Below are positions 1 through 7,700 of a stretch of DNA of 15,052 bases, piece by piece. The translations under genes and the position numbers were made by a program. The notes below the pieces were generated by a model. The model saw only the letters and a program-made list of their open reading frames with translations. It was not told where the DNA came from and made no database searches. The DNA comes from Scatosoma sp045128055 (GTDB taxonomy: Bacteria > Bacillota > Clostridia > Christensenellales > Borkfalkiaceae). Within the stretch, counting starts at the first letter, position 1. The number at the start of each line of letters is the position of its first letter. Location of the stretch: the NCBI GenBank assembly GCA_045128055.1, contig JBGVRC010000082.1, forward strand, positions 1 through 15,052. Direction: 5' to 3'.

Positions 1-37
1 ACCGAACATTTAATAAGTGAATAAAGTATATTCTAGG

Positions 38-56
38 CGAGAGTTTCTCGTTTTTT
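38..56 (+). terminator. Possible intrinsic terminator, plus strand
   Basis: A 5-bp perfect stem (CGAGA/TCTCG) with a GTT loop is followed directly by six T. It could end a plus-strand gene lying left of the window. All three plus frames hit stop codons within the first 25 bases, so no coding tail can be called. The stem is short, so confidence is low. Confidence 0.35.
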
Positions 57-133
57 CAGCATGCCTTTTGGCGGTTGAAAAATGTAAAAATTTCACAAAA
101 TTGATTAGGCGTTTTTCTTGACAACTGTTATAG

Positions 134-784
134 TTAGCTCTCTACTTCCGTTTTACCGTACGATTTTACACCGTACGCCAACCCTGTACTTTGCGCCACA
201 AAATCACAGCCCGCGCGATATACAGTTGCCGTATGGTCACCCGTTAAATATGCATAGCCGGGAATAAGAGTGCCTTCCGAAATGGTCACGTTACTGCCAA
301 CCCCAAACACAACTTTCCCCGCGTCGATTGCCGCATTCCAAGTAGTAGGATCTGCGTGCATATGGAAACGCAACTTATACTTAGGCGCACCGCCCCCGCT
401 GTTTACGTCAAAGGCATTTTCCCAAACCCCAGTACAACCTAATTCTGCAAGCGTGTAGCCGTTTATTTTGACTTTATTAAAAAAGTCGAAATTTCTAAAC
501 ATTGTGGGCATATCGTCCGCAGTCGTATCGTATGCCACGCCTTGCGCTTCCGTCGTCGTATCAAGTTGCGACATAGTAACGATGAGATAAAAATTACCAT
601 TTGGAGCGTAGCAATCGTCTATGTACGCCATAAATGCATTATCTACCGTCGTGTACGTCGTTTCCGCTTCCGCCGTCGTAGTCGGCGCGGACTTAGGCAA
701 GGAAATCGCTACGCCAAAAATCAGCGCAAAGCTCATTACAAGCCCTAACAAGAAGGTTATCAAAGTTTTTCTTGCTTTTGCCAT
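134..784 (-). CDS. Secreted protein of unknown function
   Basis: This 216-residue protein is not recognised. The first ~40 residues form a Sec-type signal sequence: basic start (MAKARK), a hydrophobic core from about residue 7 to 28, then a Pro/Thr/Ala stretch with a plausible signal-peptidase site after AEA at residue 40. The mature part looks beta-rich and soluble, with many Gly, Thr and aromatic residues. It carries three Cys (in DDCY, ELGCTG and AGCDF). No membrane anchor, LPXTG motif or lipobox follows, so release or non-covalent wall association is likely. The ATG is well supported by AAGGAG about 8 nt upstream, and a consensus sigma-A promoter lies ~120 bp upstream, making it a stand-alone gene. 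It could be one of a paralogous family of exported proteins, but that cannot be tested here. The reading frame is intact to its stop. Confidence 0.8.
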   Translation of the reverse strand: MAKARKTLITFLLGLVMSFALIFGVAISLPKSAPTTTAEAETTYTTVDNAFMAYIDDCYAPNGNFYLIVTMSQLDTTTEAQGVAYDTTADDMPTMFRNFDFFNKVKINGYTLAELGCTGVWENAFDVNSGGGAPKYKLRFHMHADPTTWNAAIDAGKVVFGVGSNVTISEGTLIPGYAYLTGDHTATVYRAGCDFVAQSTGLAYGVKSYGKTEVES

Positions 785-906
785 CTTTTTTCTCCTTAAA
801 TCTTTCTATCTTGCTTTTATTTTCCTTTTGTTTTTTATCATACCCGCATTTTTGCAATGCAATTTTTGCACGAACAAAAATACGCTATAATAATCATTCC
901 GCAAAT

Positions 907-935
907 ATTATATTTTATAATATTTCGCTTGTCAA
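907..935 (-). promoter_or_regulatory. Consensus sigma-A promoter for the secreted protein gene
   Basis: Read on the minus strand, TTGACA (930-935) and TATAAT (907-912) match consensus exactly and are separated by 17 bp. The predicted start site near 900 gives a ~115-nt leader before the ATG at 784. The leader is A/T-rich; I recognise no riboswitch in it. Confidence 0.85.
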
Positions 936-987
936 TACGAAAAATTACGGACTTTATCACATTTTTTGCCATAAATCGTTGTCGCAG

Positions 988-1024
988 ACAAAAAAAGAAA
1001 GAAGCGGCGTTTTCGCCGCTTCTT
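988..1024 (-). terminator. Intrinsic terminator of the metallophosphoesterase gene
   Basis: A perfect 9-bp stem (GAAGCGGCG/CGCCGCTTC) with a 4-nt loop at 1001-1022, extended by A-T pairs to 999-1024, is followed on the minus strand by a T-rich run. It lies about 120 nt after the stop codon of the metallophosphoesterase gene, leaving a long 3' untranslated region that holds one copy of the 17-bp motif. Confidence 0.85.
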
Positions 1025-1085
1025 ATCCGTAAAATTTTATAGAATACAATTCTTTTTTTGCTGGCAAGCCGCGCCAAAAAACACT

Positions 1086-1102
1086 TTCAACCCGTACCTG
1101 CC
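1086..1102 (-). repeat. 17-bp dispersed motif, copy 1
   Basis: Minus-strand sequence GGCAGGTACGGGTTGAA, one mismatch to the consensus GGCAGGTACGCGTTGAA. It lies in the 3' untranslated region between the metallophosphoesterase stop codon and its terminator. Confidence 0.6.
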
Positions 1103-1143
1103 TATGGCATTTTACCATTTACCGCTTTTTTGCGATATATGCG

Positions 1144-2829
1144 TTAAGCCACTTGACCCCAATCCAATTTTCCGTCTTTTTCACCGCAATAATAGATATA
1201 AGCGTCCTTAATCGCGCCGTCCGTTTCAGACAATACGATAACGCTACCGCCAATCAAAGACTTCCAAGAAGCTTGCGGTCTACCCGAAATCCCCGTCACA
1301 ACGCCGCTCGGTTCAATGCAATTAAAACGGTCGTATTGGCTGGATTTTTGACCAAATTGGAAGCGGATACCTTCGTATACTACGCTCGCGCTGTTGCAGT
1401 GTTCGTGACCAACGAAAATCGAGTCAACGCCCATACGCTTAAAGCCTTCGTATACTTGGTTGGAAGAATCCCATTCCCCCTTCAAATCTCTACCGATATA
1501 CCCGAAATCGCCTTCCGCTTTATTTTCCAAAAGGTCGATATTGATATCTTGGCTTTGTTCCCCCGCTTTAAAGCCGTATTTGCCGTACGCTTCCGCAAAG
1601 GAATGTTGCTGAATATGGTATGCAAACGAAAGCTTGGTTTCGGGAGATACTTCCTTTAAAATTTCAATTTGCTTGGTATACCAATCGATTTGGTCTTGCT
1701 TAAAGCCTACCGTTTGAACGCTATGCCCGTTGGCAAGCGTAGCTTCGCTTGCGTTGCCATAGCCGTTGGTGTCCATCATATAGAAGACGCGCGTCAATTT
1801 ATCGCCCTGCACAATCCCCACCGAATAGTTGCCGTTGCCCGTCAATTCTTTTTGGTCAAATAAGCAATATTCCGCATTTTCCAGCTGTTCGCATTGCCAA
1901 TCTACACCCATCTTGCTTTCCGCATCGTGGTTGCCATAAATAGGCGCCCAAGGGATTTCAAAGCTATCCATAAAGTTGACAAACGAAGTCCAAACGCTGC
2001 CGTTATCGTCAAACTCACCGTACACGTTATCCCCCGTGAGCAAAATAAGGTCGGGGTTCGTCGCGTTAATGACTTCGGTTAAGTAATTATAGCAGCGTTC
2101 TTCAATTTGGTCGGTTGCCCAAAACGCCTTATCTACGCCGTCGCGACCGGGACGAATTTGCCCCGCGTCGATAATTTGCGTATCGGTGAGCTGCAACACG
2201 ATAGGGTCGCGCCCCGCAGGAACTTCCACGATAAAATCGGGAATGTTCAACAAGGAATACGCAATCGTATCTTCCACGGTAATTTTCTTTCTACCGTTTT
2301 CGTCTTTAAAATGCCCTTTGCAATCGCTGCAAGTCCAATGCTCCTTCACGCCGTTTTGCTTACCGTCCACGGGAACTGCTTCCACGTGTTGCAAAGCATG
2401 CGGAGTAGACGGCAAAATCAACTGCGAATCTTCCACGCGCGTAGTGCAGGCTTCGTCTTCAAAGACGCGCGTACAAGACGTACAGGTCCAAGAATCCTTT
2501 TTACCGCTCTTCACGCAAGTAGGCGCTAAACCGTCGTTTTTTACGGGGGTATGCGCAAGCTTGGGAATCACCGTTTCTTCCAAGGTCACTTTTTTCGTTG
2601 CGCCCGCGTCCAAATAATATTCTCCGCAGTATTCGCAATGCCAATACGCCAAGCGACCGTCTTTTAAGCAGGTAGCTTCTCTCGCGGAAAGCTTGATAAG
2701 CTCGTGCTCGCACGGAATTTCAGGCGTCGAGCCCGACGCGCTCTGTCCACCGCCGCCGCAAGCCGAAAACAAACACAGCGCCGCCAATCCCACGCTCAAC
2801 AAAGTTTTGCGCATTTTACCACTTCTCAT
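1144..2829 (-). CDS. Lipoprotein with three CxxC repeats and a calcineurin-like metallophosphoesterase domain
   Basis: Probably a surface-anchored phosphoesterase. The start at 2829 (561 residues) is chosen because GGAG lies 7 nt upstream. The frame stays open to an ATG at 2889, but that start has no ribosome binding site and would add 20 basic residues before the signal. The signal peptide ends in the lipobox LFSAC, with Cys24 as lipid anchor. Residues ~40-190 hold three repeats with CxxC pairs at 65-68, 116-119 and 167-170, an exact 51-residue period; these look like the small Cys-pair repeats of Clostridia surface proteins. The metallophosphoesterase core follows: D216-T-Q218, G266-D267-N268, GNHD (299-302), H405 and H409 in YHIQQHS, and G474-H475-E476-H477. 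Q218 stands where many family members have His in DxH; Gln is tolerated in some subgroups. The substrate is unknown. The gene is monocistronic, with its own promoter and terminator. Confidence 0.85.
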   Translation of the reverse strand: MRSGKMRKTLLSVGLAALCLFSACGGGGQSASGSTPEIPCEHELIKLSAREATCLKDGRLAYWHCEYCGEYYLDAGATKKVTLEETVIPKLAHTPVKNDGLAPTCVKSGKKDSWTCTSCTRVFEDEACTTRVEDSQLILPSTPHALQHVEAVPVDGKQNGVKEHWTCSDCKGHFKDENGRKKITVEDTIAYSLLNIPDFIVEVPAGRDPIVLQLTDTQIIDAGQIRPGRDGVDKAFWATDQIEERCYNYLTEVINATNPDLILLTGDNVYGEFDDNGSVWTSFVNFMDSFEIPWAPIYGNHDAESKMGVDWQCEQLENAEYCLFDQKELTGNGNYSVGIVQGDKLTRVFYMMDTNGYGNASEATLANGHSVQTVGFKQDQIDWYTKQIEILKEVSPETKLSFAYHIQQHSFAEAYGKYGFKAGEQSQDINIDLLENKAEGDFGYIGRDLKGEWDSSNQVYEGFKRMGVDSIFVGHEHCNSASVVYEGIRFQFGQKSSQYDRFNCIEPSGVVTGISGRPQASWKSLIGGSVIVLSETDGAIKDAYIYYCGEKDGKLDWGQVA

Positions 2830-2909
2830 CTTCATTCTCCTTTTCGCAAGCTTCGCCGCTCCGTCCAACGAAACGGCAAATCGCCCCATATGATTATATG
2901 GTTTTATTT

Positions 2910-2938
2910 ATTATATCCCATAAAACTTCGTTTGTCAA
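2910..2938 (-). promoter_or_regulatory. Consensus sigma-A promoter for the metallophosphoesterase gene
   Basis: On the minus strand, TTGACA (2933-2938) and TATAAT (2910-2915) are separated by 17 bp. The predicted transcript start near 2903 gives a ~75-nt leader to the preferred ATG at 2829. Confidence 0.85.
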
Positions 2939-2975
2939 TGGTAAAATTTATTTTTATTATTGCATTTCTTGTCAT

Positions 2976-3115
2976 TTCGCCCCAACTCCCCGTCCCGCTG
3001 CAAAAACGGAGACTCTCGCGCTTCGCCCCAAGCGCACAAAAAAAAGGCATACCGCCGGATACCCAAGGGGCGAAGTGATTTTGGGGCTTTGCACCAAAGC
3101 GTCGAATCACTTCGC
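2976..3115. repeat. Cluster of tRNA-Gln 3'-end fragments in both orientations
   Basis: Downstream of the tRNA-Gln gene, GGGGCGAAGTGATT at 3067-3080 repeats the tRNA 3' half exactly (same 14 bases at 3173-3186). TCGAATCACTTCGC at 3102-3115 is the exact reverse complement of 3176-3189. These two fragments can pair as an 11-bp stem (3070-3080 with 3105-3115) enclosing a smaller GCTTTG/CAAAGC hairpin. Shorter pieces, TTCGCCCCA, recur at about 2976-2984 and 3022-3030. No reading frame here is credible. The region looks like decayed copies of a tRNA end, possibly left by loss of a neighbouring tRNA gene. Confidence 0.65.
3038..3064 (-). terminator. Second, degenerate terminator-like hairpin
   Basis: On the minus strand an imperfect stem around GGCGGTAT (3046-3063) is followed by eight T. 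Both the GGCGGTAT core and its position just after a copied tRNA 3' end mirror the true tRNA-Gln terminator. It could act as a back-up terminator. Confidence 0.5.
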
Positions 3116-3130
3116 TTACGTCCTTGGACG

Positions 3131-3168
3131 AAGAAAAACGAGATACCGCCTGGTATCTCGTTTTTCTT
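3131..3168 (-). terminator. Terminator of tRNA-Gln
   Basis: A perfect 17-bp inverted repeat with a 4-nt loop (arms 3131-3147 and 3152-3168) begins at the last base of the encoded CCA. On the minus strand the GAGATACC/GGTATCTC stem is followed by TTTTTCTT, a classic intrinsic terminator. The symmetry would also let it work on the plus strand. Confidence 0.9.
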
Positions 3169-3242
3169 GGCTGGGGCGAAGTGATTCGAACACCCGAATG
3201 ACGGAGTCAGAGTCCGTTGCCTTACCGCTTGGCGACGCCCCA
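3168..3242 (-). tRNA. tRNA-Gln, anticodon CUG, CCA encoded
   Basis: On the minus strand the 75-nt gene folds as a complete cloverleaf. The acceptor TGGGGCG pairs fully with CGCCCCA, followed by discriminator G and an encoded CCA. The D arm contains AAGCGGTAAGGC. The anticodon stem ACGGA/TCCGT carries the loop CTCTGAC, giving anticodon CTG, which reads Gln codon CAG. The T loop is TTCGAAT on a stem with two G-U pairs. The body closely resembles the usual Bacillota tRNA-Gln. The CUG isoacceptor is the specialised one; a UUG tRNA is expected elsewhere in the genome. Confidence 0.95.
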
Positions 3243-3273
3243 ATATACAAACTTTCGTCCTTTTACTTGCGTT

Positions 3274-3302
3274 ATTTTATCAAATTTTTCCCGATTTTGC
3301 AA
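3274..3302 (-). promoter_or_regulatory. Promoter of tRNA-Gln
   Basis: On the minus strand, TTGCAA (3297-3302) and TAAAAT (3274-3279) are 17 bp apart, each one or two bases from consensus. The predicted start lies ~25 nt before the mature tRNA 5' end, a normal leader length. Confidence 0.65.
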
Positions 3303-3412
3303 GTATTTTCGTACCCTTTTAAAAACTTTTTTCTTTTTTTCGTCAAAAAAAGCTTTTTACCCCTTTTTTTCTTCCTATACATTATTTTATTCTATTATAA
3401 AAAGGAGTTTTT

Positions 3413-3994
3413 ATGTTACTTTCCAACCTTTATCAAAAGCCCGTCGTCGTGGACGGCAATATCCGCGGCGTTTGCCTTGGCGTCGGCATCTCTTTAAAAA
3501 CCTACGCCGTCAAATACCTGCTGTGTTCTTCTTCCCCCACGCGCTCCACCACCGATTTTTGCGTCAACGTGTCTTCCATTATAAAAATAGACGAAGCCGT
3601 GTTTTTGCGTCGGCTTCGTCCCGTTTTCCCTAAAAATTGCGCGCAAATCACTATGCGTTTGCCCATTTTTTCTTACAACGGCGGCGCGCAGGGCTTTTTA
3701 CAGGATTTAGAAATGCAAAATTTCGTCGCCCTGCGCTTTTTCAACGAAAACAAAGCCTTTCCCATCTCCGCCGTCACCGCTTGCGCCGACGCCGTCATTT
3801 TACGCAAAGAACAGCCATTTCCGCTCGGCCAACGCGTACCTGCCCCCTTCCTTTTGTATTTTAAGGACGTAGCCCGCCCCATCGTCACCAAAGCGGTTTT
3901 ATCCACCGCAATTCAGGAAAAGTCCCTTATCAAACTCACTCTTTCCCTGCCGCCTTTTTCCCTTAATTTCTTGCCCGTCAGCCGCAAAAATTAA
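3413..3994 (+). CDS. Small protein of unknown function, possibly PRC-barrel-like
   Basis: A 193-residue protein with no signal peptide or clear membrane segment. The ATG is well supported by AAAGGAG 6 nt upstream. The N-terminal segment (GKP-like KPVVVDGN, then RGVCLGVGIS and TYAVKYLLC) has the rhythm of a PRC-barrel beta-strand unit. A possible second unit occurs around residues 120-155. PRC-barrel proteins in Bacillota (the YlmC/YmxH type) are small and their functions are mostly unclear, so this assignment is an inference from pattern only. The gene stands alone on the plus strand. Its stop codon overlaps, on the other strand, the stop codon of the converging membrane-protein gene, and no terminator hairpin is visible between them. 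A 17-bp motif copy lies inside its coding sequence. Confidence 0.75.
   Translation: MLLSNLYQKPVVVDGNIRGVCLGVGISLKTYAVKYLLCSSSPTRSTTDFCVNVSSIIKIDEAVFLRRLRPVFPKNCAQITMRLPIFSYNGGAQGFLQDLEMQNFVALRFFNENKAFPISAVTACADAVILRKEQPFPLGQRVPAPFLLYFKDVARPIVTKAVLSTAIQEKSLIKLTLSLPPFSLNFLPVSRKN
3828..3844 (-). repeat. 17-bp dispersed motif, copy 2
   Basis: Minus-strand sequence GGCAGGTACGCGTTGGC, two mismatches to consensus. It lies inside the coding sequence of the plus-strand PRC-like gene, where it is read as Q-R-V-P-A. Confidence 0.6.
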
Positions 3995-4620
3995 GGATTG
4001 ACGCCGTATTTTGCCGACAGTTTCAAAATCATAGCAAACGCTTCGTTTATCAACGGCAAGTCCGCCGTCGAAAGCCTTTCTCTTTTGCCATAAACCGCCA
4101 ACAGCTTGGCAAGCTCATCTATTTGCAACTTATCAACCGCCGAAACTTCCGCGCCTTTCAGCTTCGCCAAAAGCGACCTTGCATACGCAAACTCCGTTTT
4201 CCAAATACCGTCCACGCCTTTTTCTTCCACTTGCAAAGCGTTTTCTATCCGCCCGCGGACGTAGCTGTTTTCCCTATCGGGCAAAGCAAACTGCAAAGCG
4301 CGATAATGCTCCCGTTTTTCCGTCTTTTTGCGCGGGGTCAATCGCGTAGTCGCACTTATCACGTAGCCTGCAAAATAGGCAAAGCCGCCCCAAACGGCGC
4401 AAATACCAAGCAAAATTAAAATTTGCCGCCCGTTTGCCTGCGCAAACGTCCACAGCAAAAGTCCGCCGCCCGCAAGCATAGGCAAGACCCCAAGATACAC
4501 TCTCACCGACCAAACGAGCGCGCTGAAAATCGCCGCGAAGGTAAGTAAAATCAAGCTCCCGCTTGCAACCGCCACCAAAGCCACGTGCGCGTTGACAAAC
4601 TCTAAAACGAAATCAATCAT
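3991..4620 (-). CDS. Membrane protein of unknown function, three predicted helices
   Basis: A 209-residue protein. Three hydrophobic stretches at about residues 8-36, 42-60 and 67-90 predict three membrane helices packed in the N-terminal half. A basic linker (TPRKKTEKR) then leads into a ~110-residue soluble domain, probably helical and cytoplasmic by the positive-inside rule. The start is supported by AGGGGG 6-7 nt upstream. No family is recognised. It does not read on from addA, which lies downstream of it on the same strand with a 136-bp gap, so it appears monocistronic. Its stop shares TTAA with the converging plus-strand gene. No clear promoter was found in the A/T-rich 60 bp upstream. 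Confidence 0.75.
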   Translation of the reverse strand: MIDFVLEFVNAHVALVAVASGSLILLTFAAIFSALVWSVRVYLGVLPMLAGGGLLLWTFAQANGRQILILLGICAVWGGFAYFAGYVISATTRLTPRKKTEKREHYRALQFALPDRENSYVRGRIENALQVEEKGVDGIWKTEFAYARSLLAKLKGAEVSAVDKLQIDELAKLLAVYGKRERLSTADLPLINEAFAMILKLSAKYGVNP

Positions 4621-4720
4621 AAAATCCCCCTTAAAAAATGCTGCTTTGTTTATGCGCCATTCTTACGGGTGATTTTTGTCTTTTTTTATCGTTTTTTATC
4701 TAAAAAAATCGAAAATGAAC

Positions 4721-4751
4721 GGAGCAGGTACGCGTTGAAACGTCCTGCCCC
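4721..4751. terminator. addA terminator hairpin containing the 17-bp motif
   Basis: The hairpin begins 6 nt after the addA stop. The arms are GGAGCAGG and CCTGCCCC (one G-U pair), continued by ACG/CGT with a bulge. On the minus strand the following T-run is interrupted; on the plus strand it is followed closely by five T (4754-4758), so it may work in both directions. Motif copy 3 forms the left arm. Confidence 0.6.
4723..4739 (+). repeat. 17-bp dispersed motif, copy 3
   Basis: Plus-strand sequence AGCAGGTACGCGTTGAA, one mismatch to consensus. It is the only copy on the plus strand, and it forms one arm of the addA terminator. The opposite arm carries a degenerate inverted copy (GGCAGGACG). 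Confidence 0.6.
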
Positions 4752-4756
4752 GCTTT

Positions 4757-7700
4757 TTATTCTATTTCCACTTCAAAGCCCTTATCGATGTTGACAAGGA
4801 TACAACGAATCTTCTTTTTGTCCATACCAAGAATTTTCGCCGCCGCCATACGATACAGCTCCAACTGCGGTTTGTAATGATTTTTTAAATATTCCGCATC
4901 GCGCGTCGAATACTTATAATCGATAATACGCGCTTCATCGCCTACCGCCAACAGGTCGATTGCCCCTTGGTAAATCACGCAATCGTCCGCTTTTTCTATA
5001 TGCGGCAAAAGCTTCCCTGCCAAAGCGTAGCTCTCTTTTACGGGCAAGCTCACCAAAAATTCCTGCTCTTTATACAAACGCGCGTCCTGCAAGGTATAGA
5101 AAACGGGGTTTGACAAAATCATCACAAGCTTTTCTTGCTTTAAAAGCGCCGCTTGTTTTTCGTCCTTTACGGAAAATCCCGCAAGCGCCTGCGCAACTCG
5201 CTCGCCCAAGCTCTCTTTATCCACGGCGTTCCCCGCTTCGTCGTATAAAAGCGAAAAATCAAAATACTCCAAAAACGCGTGATACGCCGTACCCAAAGCA
5301 TTGCGCGCAACCCTTTCCGCGCCCGTCCCTTCTTCGCTTTCATCGTCGTCGGCAAGCTTACCAAACCCAGCGTCCATTTCTTCGCCGTAACGCCCGTCCA
5401 TCTCGTCCCCGTCTTCCCGCAAAGACATCAGCTTGCTCGCGGAGCTTTTTACAAGCAAGTTTTCCAAGCCCGCAAACGGATAGCGATAACGAAAGGCGGT
5501 TTGTATACGCGAAACAAGCTCTTTATCAGGCTCAAAACCACCTTCTCCGTCCCCGCCGCTCTTTTCCAGCTCGGAAAGCTCGTCGTCTACAACGTACTGT
5601 TGCCACACGTCAAAGTTGGTCATATCCGCGTACGATTTGGCGTATTTGACGTCCGACATCGGTTGCCGTTCTTTAAAAATCATATGCAAAGCATATTTCG
5701 CGCGCGTGAGCGCAACGTAATACAAATTCAACCCGTCCGCAACCGAGCTCGCCAGCTCCTTCACTTCAAAAAGCCGTCTTAAAAGGGTGGTGGATTTCAG
5801 CATTTCCTTTTTGTCAAAGGCGCGCGGCGCAATGCCGTACTTTTCTTCCGCCACCACTTCATCGTGGTCAACGGCGTGAAAAGACGCGCTTAAATCGTCC
5901 AAAATCACCACGGGGAACTCCAAGCCCTTGGAAGAATGCATCGTCAACACCTTCACCGACTCGTCGCCGCCGTTTTCGCTGTACTCGATTTTATAGTCCA
6001 AGTCCTTTAACCTAACCAAGAAATCGTGCACGGATAACGGTTCGGGATTGTTGGTTTCTTCAATAAACCGACGAATCCTACGCAGACAAAAGCTCCCGTT
6101 TTCTTGGGACAAAAGCTGCGCTTCCATACGCGTTTCCGCCAAAATCAAGGTCAAGATTTCCCCTGCGGACAAAACGCTTGCTTGCTTGCGCACCTTCGCA
6201 TAATACCCAAAAAACTTCGTCAATTTTTCCGCCAAAGCGTCTTGTTTTTCCAGCTCATACCGCCGACAAGCGTCGCGGAAAAAGCTTTCCTTGGGGTACG
6301 CCAAACGGATAGCGCATAACTCGTCCGCCGTCAAACCGCCCATCGTCGAAAGCAACGCGCTGCAAAGCGGAACGTCCTGTTTTGCATTGTCAATCAAAGA
6401 CAAAATATCAATCAACGCCTTAATTTCCGCGTAATCGCAAACGTTGATTGCCGCCGCAGCCGTTACGGGCAGTCCCGCCGCCGACAAAGCCGCCACCGTC
6501 TTGGCGATTTGCCCCTGCTTTTTCCGCGACAAAATGGCTATGTCCGAATACTGCACGTCGCGCGGTCCTTTCACTTCCCCTTCGGTGTCGAAAAACTGTT
6601 TCCCGCGTTCCTGCTTAATGATTTGCATAATCATTTTCGCAGCCTTGCTGATTTCCGCGTCCTTCTTCTTCGCGCTGTCACGCACGGAATATACGCCGCG
6701 CTCTTTCACGGGCGCTTTCTCGTCTTCCCCAAGAAAATGAATTTGCACCCGACCCAAATCTTCGCCGTACGCGCCGCCTTTTCCCATTACGGAATCGCGC
6801 GCGTAATCCACTTCGCAAACGTGTGGCGTCATCACGAGCGAAAATTGCGAATTGACGGTATCCAAAACCATATCCGAGCTTCTAAAATTGCGGGTCATCT
6901 TCAAATTCTTCCCTTCGCCCGCTTCAAAAGCCGCTTGTTTTTCCACGAAGAACTTGGATTTACTTCCCCTAAACCCGTAGATAGACTGTTTCACGTCGCC
7001 GACCAAAAACAAATTCTCGCCGCCGATTTTGCTGATGATGGCTTCCTGCACGGGGTTGACGTCTTGATACTCGTCCACGAACACGTAACGGTATTTTTTC
7101 CGCAAGCTCTCCTCCACTTCGTCGTTGGAAAGCAAAGCAAGGGCAATGTGCTCCAAATCGTTGTAATCCAGCACACCCTTTTCCCGCTTTTTCGCCGCGT
7201 AACGCTCGTCGAATATCGCCAAATATTTCGACAAAGCCGCCGCCGTTCGCCCCGCGCGCAAAAACTTTGTCAATTCTTCCTGATAGGACGAAAGATGCTC
7301 CGTTTCCTTTTCATACGCTTCCACGATACGCTCTTTCAAAAATCCCAAACGCGCCATATGCTCTTTTTTCGCCGCGTCATCGTTTTTCGTACCGCGGTTT
7401 TGACTGAATTTAGGCTTTGCCCGCTCTAAAATCTCAAAATAATCCTTGGTCGCAAGCAGTTCTTCCAACCACTGACAAAGCTGCGCGCAAATCTCCCGTT
7501 GCCCCTTCGCAACCGCGCAAACGTTTTCAAAATAATACTGCTCGTCCTGCACCAAATCGTAGTAATATTCGCACTTTTCCTTAAAATACTTATGCAAATC
7601 CCCCACTACGCTTTGAAAGGTGTTTTCATCATAGGCAGCGGAAGCGCGCAAATACTCCTTATAATCGGCGCGAATACGCAATTTTTCGTACAGCTCTGTG

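Noticed and set aside
785..900. Riboswitch in the leader of the secreted protein gene
   Set aside because: The ~115-nt leader is A/T-rich with only weak hairpins; no known riboswitch core or leader terminator is visible.
2898..3497. Plus-strand frame of 199 codons between the metallophosphoesterase and PRC-like genes
   Set aside because: It runs through the tRNA-Gln gene on the opposite strand and its terminator; the translation is low-complexity.
4621..4720. Promoter for the three-helix membrane protein
   Set aside because: The region is full of A/T runs and several weak -10-like strings fit, but none has a convincing -35 at 16-18 bp.
6509..7429. Long plus-strand open frame (306 codons) opposite addA, and similar long frames opposite addB
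   Set aside because: They are antisense to addA/addB, whose motifs are intact. They lack ribosome binding sites, and their Arg/Phe/His-rich translations are typical of the opposite strand of a real gene.
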